From: Bacillus sp. B15-48 | Lineage (GTDB): Bacteria; Bacillota; Bacilli; Bacillales; Cytobacillaceae | Assembly (NCBI RefSeq): GCF_016879755.1 | Contig: NZ_WOFU01000010.1 | Span: 1-64,000 of the forward strand | Reading direction: 5' to 3' | DNA length: 64,000 bases | Shown here: positions 61,701 to 64,000 of the stretch, in pieces | How the letters are laid out: every line of letters begins with the position of its first letter | Position numbering within the stretch: position 1 is the first letter of the stretch | Notes under the pieces: generated by a model | Told to the model about the DNA's origin: nothing | The model's database searches: none | What the model saw: the letters and a program-made list of their open reading frames with translations, nothing else | Made by a program: the position numbers and the translations under genes

Positions 61701-62526
61701 TCCGCATTCCTTGACCTTCGGAAAACTCTTGATTACTAGATGAAATCAACTCACCTGCTAATGACAAGTCGCCATCCTCTGACAGATCAATCAAGGCATC
61801 ATAATCTCTCACTAAAGAAGAGCTCCCTTGAGGAAAATTGCCAATCACAGCGTTTTCTAATAAAGTCAGATTGGCTACTTCCGGAATGTCCTCTTGCTTG
61901 TATTCCTTTAAACTTGTCAACCCTGTGGGTGTAAAGGCAACATGTATTTCATGTTGCTTTAACAAGGAAAGCCACTCTTGAAGATCATATGTTTTCGCCA
62001 CTTCAGCTGCTTCTTCAAAAAACTCTTCCGTAAAATTATGAGTGTTCAATTTCTTAAAAGCCAAGAACAAAGTTCGATTGATTTGCGGGCCACCCTCATC
62101 ATGTTTAAGCATCCATTTTTGCGAATTCACATGATTCTTTTCAAGCCTAATCGGGTATAAAAATAGCGGAGCTTGAAAAAAGGTTCCGTCCGCTAAAAAT
62201 CCAGATAAAAACGGAAAACCGAGATAAAAGTCATGAACACCTGTCTCGTCCTCAATCCCTTTCATATTTCGATAGAGATTAGTCAATTTTTTTGAGACGA
62301 CCATTGCATTCTCATCGTTAAGTGATGGTTTCAGGAGGACAATTTCACTTTTTGATGGTTTGATGATTTTTTCAACAATTGCTGTACTATTTGATTCTGT
62401 CGAAAGCATATCCAACTCCGTTAAATCAAAACTCCATTTATTATAAAGTTTTAGCAGCCGAATCGAACGATTCCGCCGGCTAATGTCATTCAGTTTATCC
62501 CTCATATGTATTAATGTATCTTTCAT
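58774..62526 (-). CDS. DUF4011-like SF1 helicase with C-terminal Vsr/DUF559-type nuclease (Hhe-like)
   Basis: 1250-residue protein combining an N-terminal DUF4011-like region (MRDKLNDISRRNRSIRLLKL), a SF1 helicase with Walker A (VVHGPPGTGKSQVIVNL), a long alpha-helical insertion, motif II (VVIFDEASQC), GDEKQLPPF, QWHYRSKYEELI and the C-terminal helicase motifs VQGDERDVILFSIGYA and LNVAVTRAKEEIIVV. At the end a PD-(D/E)xK-type domain appears: SPFEEQVYKGL, YRIDLSIVHP, ILGIECDGAMYH. This architecture matches the Hhe-type antiphage protein (recalled). ATG at 62526 has GAGGA 6 bases upstream; a longer frame extends to 62583. A single-gene defence system next to a toxin-antitoxin pair is the likely reading. 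Confidence 0.85.
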   Translation of the reverse strand: MKDTLIHMRDKLNDISRRNRSIRLLKLYNKWSFDLTELDMLSTESNSTAIVEKIIKPSKSEIVLLKPSLNDENAMVVSKKLTNLYRNMKGIEDETGVHDFYLGFPFLSGFLADGTFFQAPLFLYPIRLEKNHVNSQKWMLKHDEGGPQINRTLFLAFKKLNTHNFTEEFFEEAAEVAKTYDLQEWLSLLKQHEIHVAFTPTGLTSLKEYKQEDIPEVANLTLLENAVIGNFPQGSSSLVRDYDALIDLSEDGDLSLAGELISSSNQEFSEGQGMRTEEQEKNAQDDDLFSLLEADGSQEEIIREARYKKGIVVHGPPGTGKSQVIVNLITDALKQEKKVLVVCQKRAALDVVYQRLDSLGLSSHIALVHDEKNDRKKLYSKIAALLEHNQVSYEQAVNVLTSVSNKLASQEELLNSIANALYEFQDYGYRLYDLYGKANPVGETKQMIDLTDLLASLNKDLLENISEKVYSYAEWYEPFGEDSYPLKMRKSFASLSMKNKLELIELMDQLIQKAKKSGEYLESLDYENITPAYTWLIETKLGKIYPDLDEMNKRTLQGLRLWWWTSFSGKSIIEELLEGEKFKGTSSTEWLKIKKSLVTMHDLGKETKKMADEMEKLKSYFDESMVDEMKRRISEGDLPLRQLDKIVEYIHRDFEDLQQMDRYWNDCTELEKKVILKLQDKVNDSESGLPDFWVDLFRNSTYVHWIDETEKKYPQVQKVSTNEFARIRESFAKLIDEKRKAATEYLIHTLTTNVDQAQAENFKRMKELKHQVGKKRMVWSLRRLVNEFARDGLVDIMPVWLASPEIVSAIFPLKEGLFDVVIFDEASQCTVESGIPAIYRAKQLIIAGDEKQLPPFTMFQSSVVNDEEEEEQYDIDESNSLLNLAKRRFPEKILQWHYRSKYEELINFSNHAFYNGYVQIAPNVVPFKNPPAMQWQKVEGRWINQSNEVEAIEVVRTLKNILVTRPNKTVGIITFNSKQQTKILDLIEKTAGEDEEFSAVYHQMMSRDLDERVFVKNIENVQGDERDVILFSIGYARNDEGRVYNRFGMLNQKGGENRLNVAVTRAKEEIIVVTSIEPEELNVANTAQLGPKLLKSYLKYVKAVAHVQPEQINAVVQEINENVNTQVQIKDLHFDSPFEEQVYKGLRDMGYEVTTQVGMSGYRIDLSIVHPKDTSRYILGIECDGAMYHSSANAKERDVYRQRFLESRGWVIERIWSRNWWRNPSAELERIDQKVKELLKNEQVREKIVN

Positions 62527-62699
62527 CAGCAGTCCTCTTTCCTTACAAGTATCCCCTTCATAATTTATGCGAACAAAACGCATTCATACGCAAAGAACGA
62601 AACGATTCGTTTTATATATATAAAATACGACTAACCTAGTGATACAAATAGTATGACATACACGCCAAAAAGGACATCTTTATTAAAAGATATCCTTTT

Positions 62700-63104
62700 C
62701 GTTACCATTCGCATTTACAGTGACACGTTGTTTGACCGTGAAAACCAATTCGCCTATTGCGTAACCCTATGTTCCAACCACCCTCATATTTTCCTTTTAA
62801 GACAGTTATAAGGCGTACCAAAATAATGAGTGTTCTCTGAATTTTTCTCCATTCTCTGCTGTAAAGGATTTGGGTCCTTTTGTACTTTGCCGCCTTTGCG
62901 AGCCACTGCACTCAAATACCGTGACTGTAATAGTTCATCGATGTTTTCATTATATAGCGATCGCCTTTATGATGAAGGACGATGCATCCTTTCGCTAACC
63001 CTAGTGAACCGTGCCAATAATCTTGTGTCACCTGATGGCTGTTCCGCAGTAAAAAATGCGAGAAACTGGTCACAAGAACACTTAAATACTAAGTTCCGAA
63101 AACA
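62700..63104 (-). other. Gap with possible worn coding sequence
   Basis: Minus-strand frames around 62760-63100 read FRNLVFKCSCDQFLAFFTAE and, after one TAA, NIDELLQSRYLSAVARKGGK, with no ATG or SD. It looks like a decayed gene but I do not recognise it, and I see no terminal repeats. The plus-strand 92-codon frame over it shows no protein signature. Confidence 0.3.
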
Positions 63105-63509
63105 TTAAATTAACAGAATAGTTTTGGTGAATTTTTCAAAGTCAACTAAATGGTTTTCAATGATCTTTTGTAAGATGTTTAAGTTTAATTCTTGATAATC
63201 GTGAACAGCAATATTTCTAAAACCTACCATTGCCTGCATCTTTTTGGATAGAGACGAGGAGATGATTCCCTCAGCTTCCAAAAATGAAAACGCATCCCTG
63301 CTCTTTTGCGGAAGGCCTAATTTTTTTTCAGCTATAATATGCATACCAAGATCAATACTTGCCTCGCAAGCTCGCTGAAGGTTTAAAATAATCGAATCTT
63401 GTTTCGTATAATTCTCCAGATTTTTGGGGTTGTTGGCATATTCCTCTTGTATTCGTTTAATGCAGCGTTCAATGATACTAATTTTATTTAGGATGACATC
63501 ATTTTTCAT
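63105..63509 (-). CDS. hepT: HepT-like HEPN ribonuclease toxin (DUF86)
   Basis: 134-residue helical HEPN-domain protein of the HepT/MntA toxin-antitoxin family. The catalytic RxxxxHxY motif is seen as RNIAVHDY in VGFRNIAVHDYQELN, flanked by helices (ASIDLGMHIIAEKKLGLPQK). Cleavage of RNA, typically tRNA, is the family role; the toxin is silenced by the adjacent MNT protein through AMPylation of the HEPN Tyr. ATG at 63509 has GGGAG 7 bases upstream; the in-frame start at 63521 overlaps further. The gene overlaps mntA by about 11 bases, consistent with coupling. Confidence 0.93.
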   Translation of the reverse strand: MKNDVILNKISIIERCIKRIQEEYANNPKNLENYTKQDSIILNLQRACEASIDLGMHIIAEKKLGLPQKSRDAFSFLEAEGIISSSLSKKMQAMVGFRNIAVHDYQELNLNILQKIIENHLVDFEKFTKTILLI

Positions 63510-63906
63510 AAATTCTCCCACTTTCGTCTATTTTTTTTAATATTGGGGAGCGTTCTTCGTTTAATTTGGCATACATCTTTAAAGTCTTTAACTCAAATTG
63601 AGCTCTTTTTTGCTCATCCGTACAATAAATTACCCTCCCAGTACTAACGATCTGGGCTTGAAACACCGTACTCACCTGATTTAAATCAACTAGGTCAACT
63701 TCGCGTTTTAGTTTAGATGCAAGATCTTGCGCGGTTAGGAATACTTCATATTTGTCTAGTTCTTTCTCTTCATGAGCAAAGGCTATATCAATGTCACTTT
63801 CGGAATGTTGAGTCCCTTTTACAGTTGAACCGAATATTAAAATTAAAAATGGAGTAAATTTTTCACATAATACATCGATAATAATCTTTTCCAGACTTTC
63901 ACTCAA
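63499..63906 (-). CDS. mntA: MntA-like minimal nucleotidyltransferase antitoxin
   Basis: 135-residue MNT-fold protein that AMPylates and inactivates the HepT toxin. The catalytic pattern GSTVKGTQHSESDIDIAF carries the GSx10DxD motif, followed by a Val/Asp-rich strand EVDLVDLNQVS. A TTG start at 63906 is supported by GGGAGG 9 bases upstream; the frame runs to 63975, but the extra residues (MKNSQKNTLNPCYNKR) are not expected for the family. First gene of the pair, so antitoxin precedes toxin. The region beyond 63906 to the window edge is upstream DNA only. Confidence 0.93.
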   Translation of the reverse strand: MSESLEKIIIDVLCEKFTPFLILIFGSTVKGTQHSESDIDIAFAHEEKELDKYEVFLTAQDLASKLKREVDLVDLNQVSTVFQAQIVSTGRVIYCTDEQKRAQFELKTLKMYAKLNEERSPILKKIDESGRIYEK

Positions 63907-64000
63907 CGTCCAAAACCTCCCCGTTTTTCTTTTATTATAACAAGGATTCAGTGTATTTTTTTGTGAATTCTTCAAGTAGTCTCCTAAAAATATGTACAGT

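Noticed and set aside
62830-63108. 92-codon plus-strand frame before HepT
   Set aside because: No SD and no recognisable motif; the opposite strand reads more like worn protein sequence.
1-64000. CRISPR array or tRNA genes
   Set aside because: No regularly spaced direct repeats of CRISPR type and no tRNA-like cloverleaf or TTCRA motif context was noticed by eye on either strand.

Overview
The window looks like chromosomal DNA of a low-GC, spore-former-type Bacillaceae bacterium. Signs are the 16S 5' end with a Bacillus-type rrn leader boxA, strong GGAGG ribosome binding sites, a CitST/CitM-like citrate module with a CcpA cre site, a class III fructose-1,6-bisphosphatase, YtxH, PurL without its purine operon, and many short dispersed palindromic repeats. 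Most genes lie on the minus strand, the same direction as the rRNA operon that enters at the left edge.

Layout. (1) 1-4.6 kb: 16S 5' end with promoter and boxA, then a two-component system and a CitMHS citrate transporter. (2) 4.7-11.8 kb: a decayed fabI tail, a fumarylacetoacetate-hydrolase-family enzyme, a carboxymuconolactone-decarboxylase-family protein, a DMT exporter, a NIPSNAP-like/Nudix fusion, a pyruvate-oxidase-like TPP enzyme and YtxH. (3) 12-20 kb: a lone purL, a repeat-rich gap, a phage replication remnant (intact DnaD-like gene plus dead DnaB-like helicase), a Fic protein, two small conserved-looking proteins and a cupredoxin. (4) 20.2-30 kb: an accessory block with a trypsin-fold protease carrying an IPT/TIG domain, two very large unrecognised beta-rich proteins in tandem (878 and 1167 aa), and a seven-repeat PLL-like beta-propeller lectin. 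(5) 30-36.7 kb: a VOC protein, fbp, a peroxiredoxin whose catalytic Cys codon is TGA followed by a SECIS-like hairpin, a decayed polysaccharide deacetylase, an ECF S component/TudS-like pair and a small repeat-containing coiled-coil protein. (6) 37-58.3 kb: a large catabolic island with two TRAP transporters, two alpha/beta hydrolases, an isochorismatase-type hydrolase, aldehyde dehydrogenase, TPP decarboxylase-like enzyme, MBL hydrolase, IclR regulator, IS1380 insertion, amidase, ring-cleavage-type VOC dioxygenase, FAH hydrolase and HpaB-type hydroxylase. (7) 58.7-64 kb: a defence-like end with a 1250-aa SF1 helicase carrying a C-terminal nuclease (Hhe-like) and a HepT/MntA toxin-antitoxin pair.

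How they may work together. The catabolic island reads as import of organic acids (TRAP), amide/ester hydrolysis, aromatic hydroxylation (HpaB type), extradiol cleavage, FAH-type processing and aldehyde oxidation; the substrate cannot be fixed from sequence. The two most interesting items are the apparent selenocysteine peroxiredoxin (33.0-33.6 kb) and the 20-30 kb protease/giant-protein/lectin block, which I cannot assign to a described system.
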